DNA of 39,977 nt from Actinomycetota bacterium (GTDB lineage Bacteria > Actinomycetota > Actinomycetes > Mycobacteriales > HKI-0501): contig JAVEDU010000060.1 of the NCBI GenBank assembly GCA_030840805.1, positions 1-39,977 on the forward strand, written 5' to 3'. Below are positions 32,027-39,955 of the stretch, piece by piece; position 1 is the first letter of the stretch; the number at the start of each line of letters is the position of its first letter. Under the pieces are notes generated by a model. The model was not told where the DNA came from. It did no database searches and worked only from the letters and a program-made list of their open reading frames with translations. The position numbers and the translations under genes are program-made.

Positions 32027-32101
32027 ATGGTGAACCGCCGCATCGGGAACTTCCTGGTGCCCGGCGCCGGTAGCTCGTTCTGGCGCTGTTGCTGTCGCTG
32101 A
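32027..32101 (+). CDS. Putative cysteine-tract leader peptide
   Basis: A 24-codon frame ends WRCCCR-stop, with three consecutive cysteine codons (TGT TGC TGT) just before the end. In-frame starts also exist at 32009 (ATG) and 32018 (GTG). AGGAGGGAG lies at 31981-31989, rather far upstream. After the stop comes a short hairpin (GCCGC 32124-32128, GCGGC 32132-32136) followed by CCTTTC, then the ribosome site of the next gene. Actinobacteria are known to use short poly-cysteine upstream frames for cysteine-responsive attenuation; applying that here is inference. Confidence 0.4.
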   Translation: MVNRRIGNFLVPGAGSSFWRCCCR

Positions 32102-32154
32102 CGCGACCCCAACCCTCCAGCCAGCCGCTCGGCGGCCCTTTCGTCGGAGTTACG

Positions 32155-32799
32155 TTGTCCCTCCGTTCCCGCGCTGTTGTCCGCACCCCCGACCTGATCA
32201 GCGTCGCGACCACCTCGCCCCAGCCCGCCGGCACGATCGGCTTCGTCCTGTACGGGGCGGTGCCCGCCGGGGACCTCACCCAGGTCCTCGACGTCGTGGA
32301 GGCCGTGCGATCCCTCGCCGTCGAGGCCCTGCCCGGGGCCCAGACCACGGCCGCGGTCACGCTCGCCGGCGACCCCTCGACCGCCGACCATGTGGAGCGG
32401 GTGCACCAGGCGGTCCAGGAGCTGCAGTCCCCCGGCGCCGCCCGCCCGACCGCGGATCCGCCGCTCCTCGCGGTCGTGGCGCCGCCAGCGGCCGAGCACC
32501 CGGCCGGGCTCGCGATCGACGCCGCGGCCCGGCGGGTCACCGTCGGGGGCGCCGAGGTGGCGCTCACCTTCCTGGAGTTCGAGCTGCTGGCGTTCCTCGC
32601 CGAGCACCCGGGCCGCGTGTACAGCCGCGCCGAGCTGCTCCGGTACGTCTGGGGCTACGAGCACGTCGTCGGCGGCCGGACCGTCGATGTGCACGTCAAG
32701 CGCCTGCGCGCCAAGCTCGGCACCGCGCCGGACGCGCAGATCGACACGGTCCGGGGCGTCGGGTACCGGTTCGCCGGCGGCCGGCCGGCGGCCGACTAG
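32155..32799 (+). CDS. Winged-helix (OmpR/PhoB-type) DNA-binding protein
   Basis: Transcription regulator with an unrecognised N-terminal half and a C-terminal OmpR/PhoB-type winged helix (about residues 115-210): LTFLEFELLAFLAEHPGRVYSR, then ELLRYVWGYEHVVGGRTVDVH and the wing IDTVRGVGYRF. There is no receiver domain, so it is not a standard response regulator. The TTG at 32155 is the likely start, with GGAG six bases upstream; another in-frame TTG is at 32089. The stop overlaps the convergent ku stop by four bases. Confidence 0.82.
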   Translation: MSLRSRAVVRTPDLISVATTSPQPAGTIGFVLYGAVPAGDLTQVLDVVEAVRSLAVEALPGAQTTAAVTLAGDPSTADHVERVHQAVQELQSPGAARPTADPPLLAVVAPPAAEHPAGLAIDAAARRVTVGGAEVALTFLEFELLAFLAEHPGRVYSRAELLRYVWGYEHVVGGRTVDVHVKRLRAKLGTAPDAQIDTVRGVGYRFAGGRPAAD

Positions 32800-33749
32800 G
32801 CCGTCCTCTTCGCCGCGGCCTTCTTCGCGGGGGTCTTCTTGGCGGTCGTCTTCTTGGCGGCGGCCTTCTTCGCGGGGGTCTTCTCGGCCGTGGTCTTCTT
32901 CGCGGGGGCCTTCTCGGCCGTGGTCTTCTTCGCTGCGGTCTTCCTCGCCGGCGCCGCGGCCTCCTCGCCGCGGCCCGACTTGGCCCGCTCGACGCTCGCC
33001 CGCAGCGCGCTCATCAGGTCCACGACCTGGCCGGTGCGCTCGGTCTTCGCGCCGGGCGTCTCCACCGTCTCCGCGCGGCCCTCCTTGGTCTCGATCAGGG
33101 CCTGCAGCGCCTCGCGGTACTCGTCGTGGAACTCGTTCGGGTCGAAATCGCCGGCCATGCTCTCCACCAGCGAGGACGCCATCTGCCTCTCCTGGGGCCG
33201 CAGCTGGACGTCGTCGTCGAGGAAGCCGAAGTCGGGCTGGCGCACCTCGTCCGGCCAGAGCAGCATCTGCAGCACGATCACGTCGTCGCGCACCCGGAGC
33301 GCGGCGAGGCTCTCCCGCTGGCGCAGCGCGACCTTCACGATCGCCACCCGGTCGGTCGACTTCAGTGCCTCCCGGAGCAGCACGTACGGCTTGGTCGCCT
33401 TGCCCTCCGGCTCCAGGTAGTACGTCTTCGCGTACATCACCGGGTCGACCTGGGAGTCCGGGACGAACTCCAGTACGTCGATCTCGCGGCTCGTCTTCAG
33501 GGGCAGCTGCGCGAAGTCCTCGTCGGTGAGGATGACCGTCTCGCCGTTGTCGAGCTCGAGGCCCTTGGCGATCTGGTCGTACGACACCTCCTGGCCGTCG
33601 ACCGAGCACGTCCGCTTGTACTTGATCCGCCCGCCGTCCTCCCGGTGCACCTGGTGGAACCGGATGTCGTGCTCCTCGGTGGCCGAGAACAACTTCACCG
33701 GGATGCTGACGAGCCCGAAGGACACCGCTCCCTTCCAGATGGCCCTCAT
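32796..33749 (-). CDS. ku: Ku, non-homologous end joining protein
   Basis: Homodimeric ring that binds double-strand DNA ends and recruits LigD. The 317-residue product starts MRAIWKGAVSFGLVSIPVKLF, the invariant bacterial Ku opening, and has the bridge region with RTCSVDGQEV and SREIDVLEFV. The last 50 residues (268-317) are a Lys/Ala/Thr-rich tail built of near-repeats such as AEKTPAKK; long lysine tails in Ku bind DNA and help threading. GAGGAGGGGG precedes the ATG at 33749. It is divergent from the polymerase gene, sharing a 113-base interval. Confidence 0.96.
   Translation of the reverse strand: MRAIWKGAVSFGLVSIPVKLFSATEEHDIRFHQVHREDGGRIKYKRTCSVDGQEVSYDQIAKGLELDNGETVILTDEDFAQLPLKTSREIDVLEFVPDSQVDPVMYAKTYYLEPEGKATKPYVLLREALKSTDRVAIVKVALRQRESLAALRVRDDVIVLQMLLWPDEVRQPDFGFLDDDVQLRPQERQMASSLVESMAGDFDPNEFHDEYREALQALIETKEGRAETVETPGAKTERTGQVVDLMSALRASVERAKSGRGEEAAAPARKTAAKKTTAEKAPAKKTTAEKTPAKKAAAKKTTAKKTPAKKAAAKRTA
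32866..32925 (-). repeat. 30-base tandem repeat encoding the Ku lysine tail
   Basis: Units 32866-32895 and 32896-32925 differ by one base; a more diverged copy lies at 32821-32850 with a 15-base half unit between. They encode the repeating AEKxPAKKTT pattern of the Ku C-terminal tail. Confidence 0.85.
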
Positions 33750-33814
33750 CGCACGTACCCCCTCCTCGACCTGCACGGTGTTCGACCTGCGCAGTCCCGC
33801 CGTACTGGGCAGGA

Positions 33815-33827
33815 TGACACCGTGTCA
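33815..33827. promoter_or_regulatory. Palindrome in the ku-ligD divergent interval
   Basis: TGACAC-C-GTGTCA is a perfect six-base inverted repeat around one base, placed between the two divergent end-joining genes. It may be an operator for joint control of both; no binding protein can be named. Confidence 0.35.
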
Positions 33828-33862
33828 CACCCCGCCGCGAGTCCGATCCGGACACTCACCCG

Positions 33863-34774
33863 ATGAGCGAGGCGAAGGTGCGGGTCGAGGTGGCGGGCCG
33901 GGAGCTCACCCTGACCAACCTCGACAAGGTGCTGTACCCGCGGGTGCACTTCACCAAGGGCGAGGTGATCGACTACTACAGCCGGGTCGCCGACGCCCTG
34001 CTGCCGCACCTCGCGGGCCGGCCGCTGACGCGCAAGCGGTGGCCCGACGGCGTCGACGGCCCGTTCTTCTTCGAGAAGAACGCGCCCCGCGGCACGCCGT
34101 CCTGGGTGCGCACCGTGACGCTGCCGGTACCCGGCAGCACCAAGCAGCGCGAGACGGTGGACTTCGTGGTGGTGGACGACCTCGCCGCGCTCGTCTGGAC
34201 GGCGAACCTCGCGGCGCTCGAACTGCACACGCCGCAGTGGCAGGTCGGCCCCCGTGGCGCGGTACGGGACCCCGACCTGCTGGTGGTCGACCTCGACCCG
34301 GGGCCGCCCGCCGGGCTCGCCAAGTGCCTGCGCGTCGCGGTGCTGGTCCGGGACCGGCTCGCCGCCGACGGGCTCACCGCGTACCCGAAGACCAGCGGCA
34401 ACAAGGGCATGCAACTGTGCGTGCCGATCTCCGGCCGGCAGTCCTCGGACGTGGTCTCCGAGTACGCGCACCGGATCGCCAAGGAGCTGGCGGCCGAGCA
34501 CCCCGACGAGGTGCTGTCCCGGATGACGAAGGCACTGCGCCCCGGAAAGGTGTTCCTGGACTGGAGCCAGAACAACGCCGCCAAGACGACGGTCACCCCG
34601 TACTCGCTGCGTGGCCGGGAGGAGCCCACCGTGTCGACCCCGCTCACCTGGGACGAGGTGGCGGCGGGCGAGCCGCTGCGGTTCTGGCCGGCCGACGTCC
34701 TGGCCCGGCTGGAGGAGCACGGCGACCTGCTCGCCCCGCTGCTGGAGCGGGGCCCGCGGGTGCCCACGAGCTGA
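33863..34774 (+). CDS. ligD: LigD-type DNA polymerase/primase domain protein
   Basis: Stand-alone archaeo-eukaryotic primase-type polymerase of end joining, which fills gaps at Ku-bound ends. The 303-residue product begins with VEVAGRELTLTNLDKVLYPR, has the metal-binding DLD (Asp133, Asp135) in VVDLDPG, a third acidic residue Asp223 (FLDWSQNN), and the nucleotide-binding motif PKTSGNKGMQL, where the usual histidine position reads Gln. Ligase and nuclease domains are absent and must be encoded elsewhere, a common split in actinobacteria. No ribosome site is obvious before the ATG. Confidence 0.9.
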   Translation: MSEAKVRVEVAGRELTLTNLDKVLYPRVHFTKGEVIDYYSRVADALLPHLAGRPLTRKRWPDGVDGPFFFEKNAPRGTPSWVRTVTLPVPGSTKQRETVDFVVVDDLAALVWTANLAALELHTPQWQVGPRGAVRDPDLLVVDLDPGPPAGLAKCLRVAVLVRDRLAADGLTAYPKTSGNKGMQLCVPISGRQSSDVVSEYAHRIAKELAAEHPDEVLSRMTKALRPGKVFLDWSQNNAAKTTVTPYSLRGREEPTVSTPLTWDEVAAGEPLRFWPADVLARLEEHGDLLAPLLERGPRVPTS

Positions 34775-34775
34775 C

Positions 34776-34796
34776 CCCCTCCCACGTCGGGAGGGG
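34776..34796 (+). terminator. Terminator hairpin after ligD polymerase gene
   Basis: CCCCTCCC (34776-34783) and GGGAGGGG (34789-34796) form a perfect eight-pair stem with a five-base loop, directly after the stop codon. No T-tract follows. Confidence 0.7.
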
Positions 34797-34823
34797 ACCA
34801 GAGCGGGGGTCGCCACACGCGGA

Positions 34824-34829
34824 TACCCT
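34824..34829 (+). promoter_or_regulatory. -10 box of a leaderless membrane protease gene
   Basis: TACCCT fits TAnnnT and ends 8 bases before the ATG at 34838, which lacks a ribosome site; transcription would start at the start codon. No clear -35 is seen. Confidence 0.45.
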
Positions 34830-34837
34830 TTGCCACC

Positions 34838-36070
34838 ATGACGTACGCGCCGCAGTGGCCGCCCACCCCGGCGCCCGCTCACCCGCTGCCCCCGCCGCAG
34901 GGCGCGGTCTACCAGCCCCTCCGCAAGAGCCGGGCCGGCCGGATCCTGCTGCTCGTCGCGCTGGTCACCGTCTTCACGCTGTGCGCGCTGGTGCTGGCCG
35001 TCATCATCGGGTTCCAGTTCGGGCCCTGGATTCCCCTTCTCGGCGTCGTCGCCGCGGCCCTGCCGGTGCCGATCGTGGTGCTGACCCTGCGCTGGCTCGA
35101 CCGCTACGAGCCGGAGCCGTGGCGGTACCTCGTCTTCACGTTCCTGTGGGGCGCCCTCGTCGCGACGGTGAGCGCGCTGGTCCTGCAGATCGTCGCCGGC
35201 CGGGTGGTCGCGGAGGGCGCCTCGGCGGTGCTGGTCGCGCCGCCGACGGAGGAGTTCGGGAAGGCGCTGCCGGTCCTGCTCCTGCTGCTGTTCCGGCGGC
35301 GGGAGTTCGGCGGCGTCGTCGACGGCATCGTGTACGCCGGGATGGCCGGCATCGGCTTCGCGTTCACCGAGAACATCCTGTACTTCAGCAGCGCGTACCA
35401 GTCCGGGGCCGAGCAGGGCCACGGGCTGCTCGCGCTGGTCGTCCTGTTCATCGTCCGCGGGATCATGTCGCCGTTCGCGCACCCGCTGTTCGCCGCCTGC
35501 GCGGGTATCGGGTTCGGCCTCGCCGCGATGTACCGCCGCCCGCTGATCCGGTGGGGCGCGCCGATCGCGGGATACCTGCTCGCGGTGCTCCTGCACGCGC
35601 TGTGGAACCTCATCGCCTCGGCGCAGTCCCTGGCGGTGCAGCTGCTCGGGTACCTGTTCGTGATGGTGCCGGCGTTCGGGGCGATGGTGGCGATCGCCCT
35701 GTTCGTCCGGTCGCGGGAGGCCAAGGTCGTCCATCGGGTGCTGCCCGCCTACGTGACGGCGGGCTGGATCACCCCGCCCGAACTGGCGTGGCTGTCGACG
35801 ATGTCGGCTCGGCGCGGTGCTCGGCAGTGGGCTCGCGCGGTGGCCGGCGAGCCGGGCGTCCGGGCGATCCACGAGTACCAGTTCAGCGCCACGAAGCTCG
35901 CCATGCTGCGGGAGCGGCAGGTTCGCGGCCACGTCGACCCGGACTTCGGCGCCCGCGAGCGGGACCTGCTCGCCGCGGTGACCCGGGCGCGGCAGTTCTT
36001 CCTGCAGTTCTCGCCGTACGGGCCGGTGCCCCCGCCGCCGCCCGCCGGATACCTCTCGGGCTACAGGTAG
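34838..36070 (+). CDS. PrsW-family intramembrane metalloprotease
   Basis: Multi-pass membrane protease related to PrsW, which cleaves an anti-sigma factor in Bacillus. The 410-residue product has a Pro-rich cytoplasmic head (residues 1-25), about eight membrane segments, and the family's catalytic motifs: Glu138-Glu139 (PPTEEFGK), Glu178 (FTEN), His215 (SPFAHP) and His253 (LLHALWN). A cytoplasmic C-terminal domain of about 110 residues follows, ending in a proline run. Its substrate is unknown; no anti-sigma gene is adjacent. The 3' end overlaps the convergent GroES-like gene by 10 bases. Confidence 0.88.
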   Translation: MTYAPQWPPTPAPAHPLPPPQGAVYQPLRKSRAGRILLLVALVTVFTLCALVLAVIIGFQFGPWIPLLGVVAAALPVPIVVLTLRWLDRYEPEPWRYLVFTFLWGALVATVSALVLQIVAGRVVAEGASAVLVAPPTEEFGKALPVLLLLLFRRREFGGVVDGIVYAGMAGIGFAFTENILYFSSAYQSGAEQGHGLLALVVLFIVRGIMSPFAHPLFAACAGIGFGLAAMYRRPLIRWGAPIAGYLLAVLLHALWNLIASAQSLAVQLLGYLFVMVPAFGAMVAIALFVRSREAKVVHRVLPAYVTAGWITPPELAWLSTMSARRGARQWARAVAGEPGVRAIHEYQFSATKLAMLRERQVRGHVDPDFGARERDLLAAVTRARQFFLQFSPYGPVPPPPPAGYLSGYR

Positions 36071-36405
36071 AGCCCGGTGGCGCCCGTCTCGACCCGCGGC
36101 GCCGCGACCGCGTGCACGTCTCGCTCCCGCAGCAGCATGTACATCCGGCCCTGGAGCTCGACCTCGGACCGCTCGTCCGGGTCGAACAGGACCCGGTCGC
36201 CGGCCTCGATCAGCCTGACGTTCGGGCCGACCGCGACGGTGCGGGACCACGCCAGCCGGCGGCCCATCGACGCGGTCGCCGGGATCACGATTCCGGAGGT
36301 GGACCGGCGCTCACCCTCGATGCCCTCCTCCACCAGGACGCGGTCGTGCAGCAGCCGGATCGGCAGCCCGGTGTCGAGGTCGGCGGGCGTTGTGTCGTGG
36401 GTCAC
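36061..36405 (-). CDS. GroES-like co-chaperonin family protein
   Basis: The 114-residue product has the Cpn10 fold signature IRLLHDRVLVEE (about residues 16-27), a mobile-loop-like segment RRSTSGIVIPATAS, and the dome-side strand AGDRVLFDPDERSEVELQGRMY followed by LLRERDVHAV. It is longer than GroES at both ends and is not next to a groEL gene, so it is probably a second, divergent family member rather than the housekeeping groES. The GTG at 36405 is the only usable start; no strong ribosome site is visible. Confidence 0.8.
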   Translation of the reverse strand: MTHDTTPADLDTGLPIRLLHDRVLVEEGIEGERRSTSGIVIPATASMGRRLAWSRTVAVGPNVRLIEAGDRVLFDPDERSEVELQGRMYMLLRERDVHAVAAPRVETGATGLYL

Positions 36406-36491
36406 GGTTCATCACCGTACAAGGGGTCGTGCCCACACCGGCCGGGAGGCCGCGACTCGGTTACGGTCATCTTCCGGCGGAGGGATGGAGC

Positions 36492-37799
36492 ATGACGGTG
36501 GCATGGCTGGACAGGGTCCGGACGACAGCCCGGGAGCGGCTCCACCGCGCCGAGGTGACCGAGGTCGAACCGGTGGCGCACGGTTCGCCGGAGCCCGAGG
36601 AGCACCGCCCCGAGGAGGACGTGCCGCGCGGCATCCGGGTGGCCTCCGCGTGGGCGTGGCGCCTACTCGTCCTCGCTGCCGCCATCTACGCGCTGGCCTG
36701 GGTCGCCGCCCGGCTGTCCACCGTGCTGATCCCGGTGGCGGTGGCCCTGTTGCTGGCCGCGCTGCTGCACCGGCCGGTCCGCTATCTCCGTGAGCGGGGC
36801 GCGCCCCAGTCGCTGTCCGCCGCCGTGGTGCTCGTCGGCGGCCTCGCCGTGGTCGGCGGCACGCTCGGCGTGGTCATCAACGCGATGGTCAACGGGTTCG
36901 CGGACCTGTCCAGCAACGTGACGCAGGGCGTCGGCAAGGTCCGGGACTGGCTCGTCGGTGGCCCGCTCGGGCTGTCCCAGACGCAGATCGACAACTACAT
37001 CGACAGTGCCACCAAGGCGATCTCGGACAACCGGTCCACGATCACGTCCGGGGCGCTGAGCACCGCGACGACCGTGGGGCACGTGCTGGCCGGGTTCTTC
37101 ATCGTGCTGTTCGTGACGTTCTTCTTCCTGCGCGACGGCGCGCAGATCTGGGCGTTCCTCACCCGGTTCCTGCCGCGGGGCGCCCGGGCGCCGATGTGGC
37201 GCGCGGGCAACGACGCCTGGGAGACGTTGCACTCGTACGTGAAGGCCACCGTGTTCGTGGCGTTCGTCGACGCGCTCGGGATCGGTATCGGCGCCGCGGT
37301 CCTCGGCGTACCGCTGGCGCTGCCGCTGGGCGCCCTGGTGTTCCTCAGCTCGTTCATCCCGGTGGTCGGCGCCACGCTGTCCGGCGTCGTCGCGATCCTG
37401 GTCGCGCTGGTCGCCAAGGGACCGGTGACCGCGCTGATCATGGTGGCCATCGTGATCGGCGTGCAGCAGCTGGAGGGGCATGTGCTCCAGCCGTTCGTCA
37501 TGGGGCGCGCCGTGGCGCTCCACCCGCTCGCGGTCATTCTCGTCCTGACGGCGGGCATCGTCATCGCCGGCATCGTCGGTGGCCTCGTCGCCGTGCCGAT
37601 CCTGGCGGTGCTCAACACGGCGGTACGCAGTCTGGCGGCGACTCGGAACGGGCCGACGAGCGGCGGCGCCCCACCCGGTACCGCGCCGCTCGCCGGACCC
37701 CGTGCCCCGGGTGCCGAGCCGGTGGCGGGCAGCGGGATCGCGGCCGCCGCCGCCCCGGCCGCCGACGAGCCGGTCCGCGCGGAGGCCCCGGCGAACTGA
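36492..37799 (+). CDS. AI-2E family transporter
   Basis: Membrane protein of the AI-2E/PerM family, which exports small molecules or ions; the substrate cannot be told from sequence. The 435-residue product has a charged cytoplasmic head (about 1-55), seven to eight membrane helices, the long soluble segment between helices three and four, and the family's conserved C-terminal region with FIPVVGATLSGVVAILVAL and LEGHVLQPFVMGRAVALHPLAV. The last 45 residues are Ala/Pro-rich and unconserved. GGAGGGATGGAG precedes the ATG at 36492. Confidence 0.92.
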   Translation: MTVAWLDRVRTTARERLHRAEVTEVEPVAHGSPEPEEHRPEEDVPRGIRVASAWAWRLLVLAAAIYALAWVAARLSTVLIPVAVALLLAALLHRPVRYLRERGAPQSLSAAVVLVGGLAVVGGTLGVVINAMVNGFADLSSNVTQGVGKVRDWLVGGPLGLSQTQIDNYIDSATKAISDNRSTITSGALSTATTVGHVLAGFFIVLFVTFFFLRDGAQIWAFLTRFLPRGARAPMWRAGNDAWETLHSYVKATVFVAFVDALGIGIGAAVLGVPLALPLGALVFLSSFIPVVGATLSGVVAILVALVAKGPVTALIMVAIVIGVQQLEGHVLQPFVMGRAVALHPLAVILVLTAGIVIAGIVGGLVAVPILAVLNTAVRSLAATRNGPTSGGAPPGTAPLAGPRAPGAEPVAGSGIAAAAAPAADEPVRAEAPAN

Positions 37800-37803
37800 T
37801 CCG

Positions 37804-39864
37804 TCAGCCCGCGGCGGTGCGGTCCGTCCGCGCGCTCTCGTCCAGTCGGCCGAGCGCGGCCAGCACCACGTCGCGCTGCGTCGTGTACCAGAACGGCGGC
37901 AGCGACCTGCGCAGGAAGTCGCCGTAGCGGGCGGTGTGCAGCCGGGAGTCGAGCACGGCGACCACGCCGCGGTCGCCCGCGGACCGGACGAGCCGGCCGG
38001 CGCCCTGGGCGAGCCGTACCGCGGCGTGCGGGACCGAGATCGAGGCGAACCCGGAGCCGCCCGCGTCGTCCACCGCCTTCGACCGCGCGGAGGACAGCGG
38101 GTCGTCCGGCCGCGGGAACGGCAGCCGGTCGATCACCACGAGCTGGCACGCGGGCCCCGGTACGTCGACGCCCTGCCAGAGCGACATGACGCCGAGGAGG
38201 CAGGCCCGCGGGTCCTCCCGGAACTTCCGGACGAGGTGCCCGAGGGTGTCCTCACCCTGGACCAGCACCGGGAGGTCGGTGCGGGCCCGGAGGACCTCGG
38301 CGGCCTGCCCGGCGGCCTTCCGCGAGGAGAACAGCCCGAGCGTCCGCCCGCCCGCGGCCTCCGCGAGCGCGACCAGCTCCTCCTGGGCGGGGTCGGACAG
38401 CCCGGACATGCCGGGCCGGGGGAGCCGGGCCGCGACGTACAGGACGCCCTGCCGCGCGTAGTCGAACGGGGAGCCGACGTCGAGCGCCCGCCACGGCTGC
38501 GGCCCCTGTTCCTCCTCGTCGTCGGAGGGCTCCGGCGGTTCCTCCGGTCGCGTGTCGCCGTTCGCCGGCGTGCGGCCGTACCGCTGCTCCAGCCCGAGGG
38601 ACCGCGCCACCAGGTCGAACCGCCCGCCGAGCGCGAGCGTCGCGGAGGTCGCGACCACCGCGCGGTTGCGGTAGAGCCCGCCGCCGAGCAGGGCGGCGAC
38701 CGACAGCGGGGCGACGGCGAGCGCGCGGCGGCCCCGGTCGTCGCCGGTGGTCCAGGCGACGTCGTACCGGTCCTCGGTGAGCAGCCGCTGCGCGGTCTCG
38801 GTGAGCCCGTCCACGGTGGACTTCGCCTGGGCGATGGCGACCGCGTCGGGGTCGTCGGTCGAGACGTTGCCGATCCCGTCGAGGACGCTCCGGCACGCGG
38901 CGTCGAGCAGGGTCAGCGCCTCCCGCAGTCCGGCGGGGAGTCCGGTCAGCCGGCCGACCGGGGTGCCGTCCAGTGCGATCCGGAGCAGCTCGCCGGCCTC
39001 CTCCAGGCGGTCGTGGGCGGCGGCGTCGACCTGCGGCCGGACCCGGCGGGCGGCTCGGGAGATCGCCTCGCCGGACAGCTCGGCCTGCGCGGCCGCGGTC
39101 ACCCGGTCGACCAGCTCGTGCGCCTCGTCGACGACGAGGAGGTCGTGCTCCGGGAGGATCTGGCGCGAGGCGACCATGTCCACGGCGAGCAGGCTGTGGT
39201 TGGTCACCACGATGTCGGCGGACCGGGCCCGGGCGCGGGAGGCCTCCGCGAAGCACTCCTCCCCGAACGGGCACCGCTGCGCGCCGATGCACTCCCGCGC
39301 CGGCATCGACACCGTGCGCCAGACGGTGTCGTCCACGCCGGGGTCCAGCTCGGTGCGGTCGCCGTGCTCGGTCGTGTCCGCCCACTCCCGGATGCGGGTC
39401 ATCTGCTGCCCGAGCCGGCCCGCCTGCGCCAGCCACTTCGGACCGTCGTCGAACAGTCCGTCGCCCTGGTCCTCGGCGGCCGAGCCGTCCAGCCGTGCCC
39501 GGCACAGGTAGTGGTGACGGCCCTTGAGCAGCGCGTACGTGGGACGGCGGCCGAGGACCGGGGTCACCGCGTCGGCGAGCCGGGGGAGGTCGGACTCGAC
39601 CAGCTGGGCCTGCAGGGCGAGGGTCGCGGTGGACACCACCACGCGGCGCCGGCTGTGCAGGGCCGGTACGAGGTACGCGAGCGACTTGCCGGTACCGGTG
39701 CCCGCCTGGATCAGCAGGTGCTCGCCGGTCTCGGCGGCCGTCGCGACCGCGTGGGCCATCGCGTGCTGGCCCTCCCGCCGGGTGCCGCCCGGGACGACGG
39801 CGACGGCCGCGTCGAGCAGCTCGTCCAGTGACGGGTTCTTCGCCGTCTTCCCCGTCGTTCCCAC
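37804..39864 (-). CDS. dinG: DinG-type ATP-dependent DNA helicase
   Basis: XPD/DinG superfamily-2 helicase that unwinds forked or R-loop structures. The 686-residue product has Walker A AGTGTGKS (residues 54-61), four cysteines for an iron-sulfur cluster (one in YLCRARL, then ECIG, RCPFG and ECF), the DEAH box VVDEAHEL, and C-terminal motifs LFSSRKAA and GAGRLVRS. The GTG at 39864 is preferred: TACCGT (39877-39872) lies 7 bases upstream, so the gene is probably leaderless. It converges on the AI-2E gene with four bases between stops. Confidence 0.92.
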   Translation of the reverse strand: MGTTGKTAKNPSLDELLDAAVAVVPGGTRREGQHAMAHAVATAAETGEHLLIQAGTGTGKSLAYLVPALHSRRRVVVSTATLALQAQLVESDLPRLADAVTPVLGRRPTYALLKGRHHYLCRARLDGSAAEDQGDGLFDDGPKWLAQAGRLGQQMTRIREWADTTEHGDRTELDPGVDDTVWRTVSMPARECIGAQRCPFGEECFAEASRARARSADIVVTNHSLLAVDMVASRQILPEHDLLVVDEAHELVDRVTAAAQAELSGEAISRAARRVRPQVDAAAHDRLEEAGELLRIALDGTPVGRLTGLPAGLREALTLLDAACRSVLDGIGNVSTDDPDAVAIAQAKSTVDGLTETAQRLLTEDRYDVAWTTGDDRGRRALAVAPLSVAALLGGGLYRNRAVVATSATLALGGRFDLVARSLGLEQRYGRTPANGDTRPEEPPEPSDDEEEQGPQPWRALDVGSPFDYARQGVLYVAARLPRPGMSGLSDPAQEELVALAEAAGGRTLGLFSSRKAAGQAAEVLRARTDLPVLVQGEDTLGHLVRKFREDPRACLLGVMSLWQGVDVPGPACQLVVIDRLPFPRPDDPLSSARSKAVDDAGGSGFASISVPHAAVRLAQGAGRLVRSAGDRGVVAVLDSRLHTARYGDFLRRSLPPFWYTTQRDVVLAALGRLDESARTDRTAAG

Positions 39865-39871
39865 GGACCGA

Positions 39872-39877
39872 ACGGTA
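39872..39877 (-). promoter_or_regulatory. -10 box of leaderless dinG
   Basis: Read on the minus strand, TACCGT fits TAnnnT and ends 7 bases before the GTG at 39864. No ribosome site precedes that GTG. The remaining 100 bases to the window end hold no supported gene. Confidence 0.45.
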
Positions 39878-39944
39878 CCGCCCGCAGTGGGCCGATCCGC
39901 GCCGTCCACAGGCGCGCCGTGCCGCAGGTCACCCCCCACCCCGC

Positions 39945-39955
39945 GTTGATCATGG
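39945..39955. repeat. GTTGATCATGG element, second copy
   Basis: The 11-base sequence also occurs at 29986-29996 between tmsA and the topoisomerase gene. It contains the palindrome TGATCA and lies in intergenic DNA both times. It may be one arm of a dispersed actinobacterial intergenic repeat; the window ends before a second arm could be seen. Confidence 0.35.

Noticed and set aside
33526-36495. Long plus-strand frame across ku, ligD and the PrsW-like gene
   Set aside because: It crosses several recognised genes in another frame and is a GC-rich artefact.
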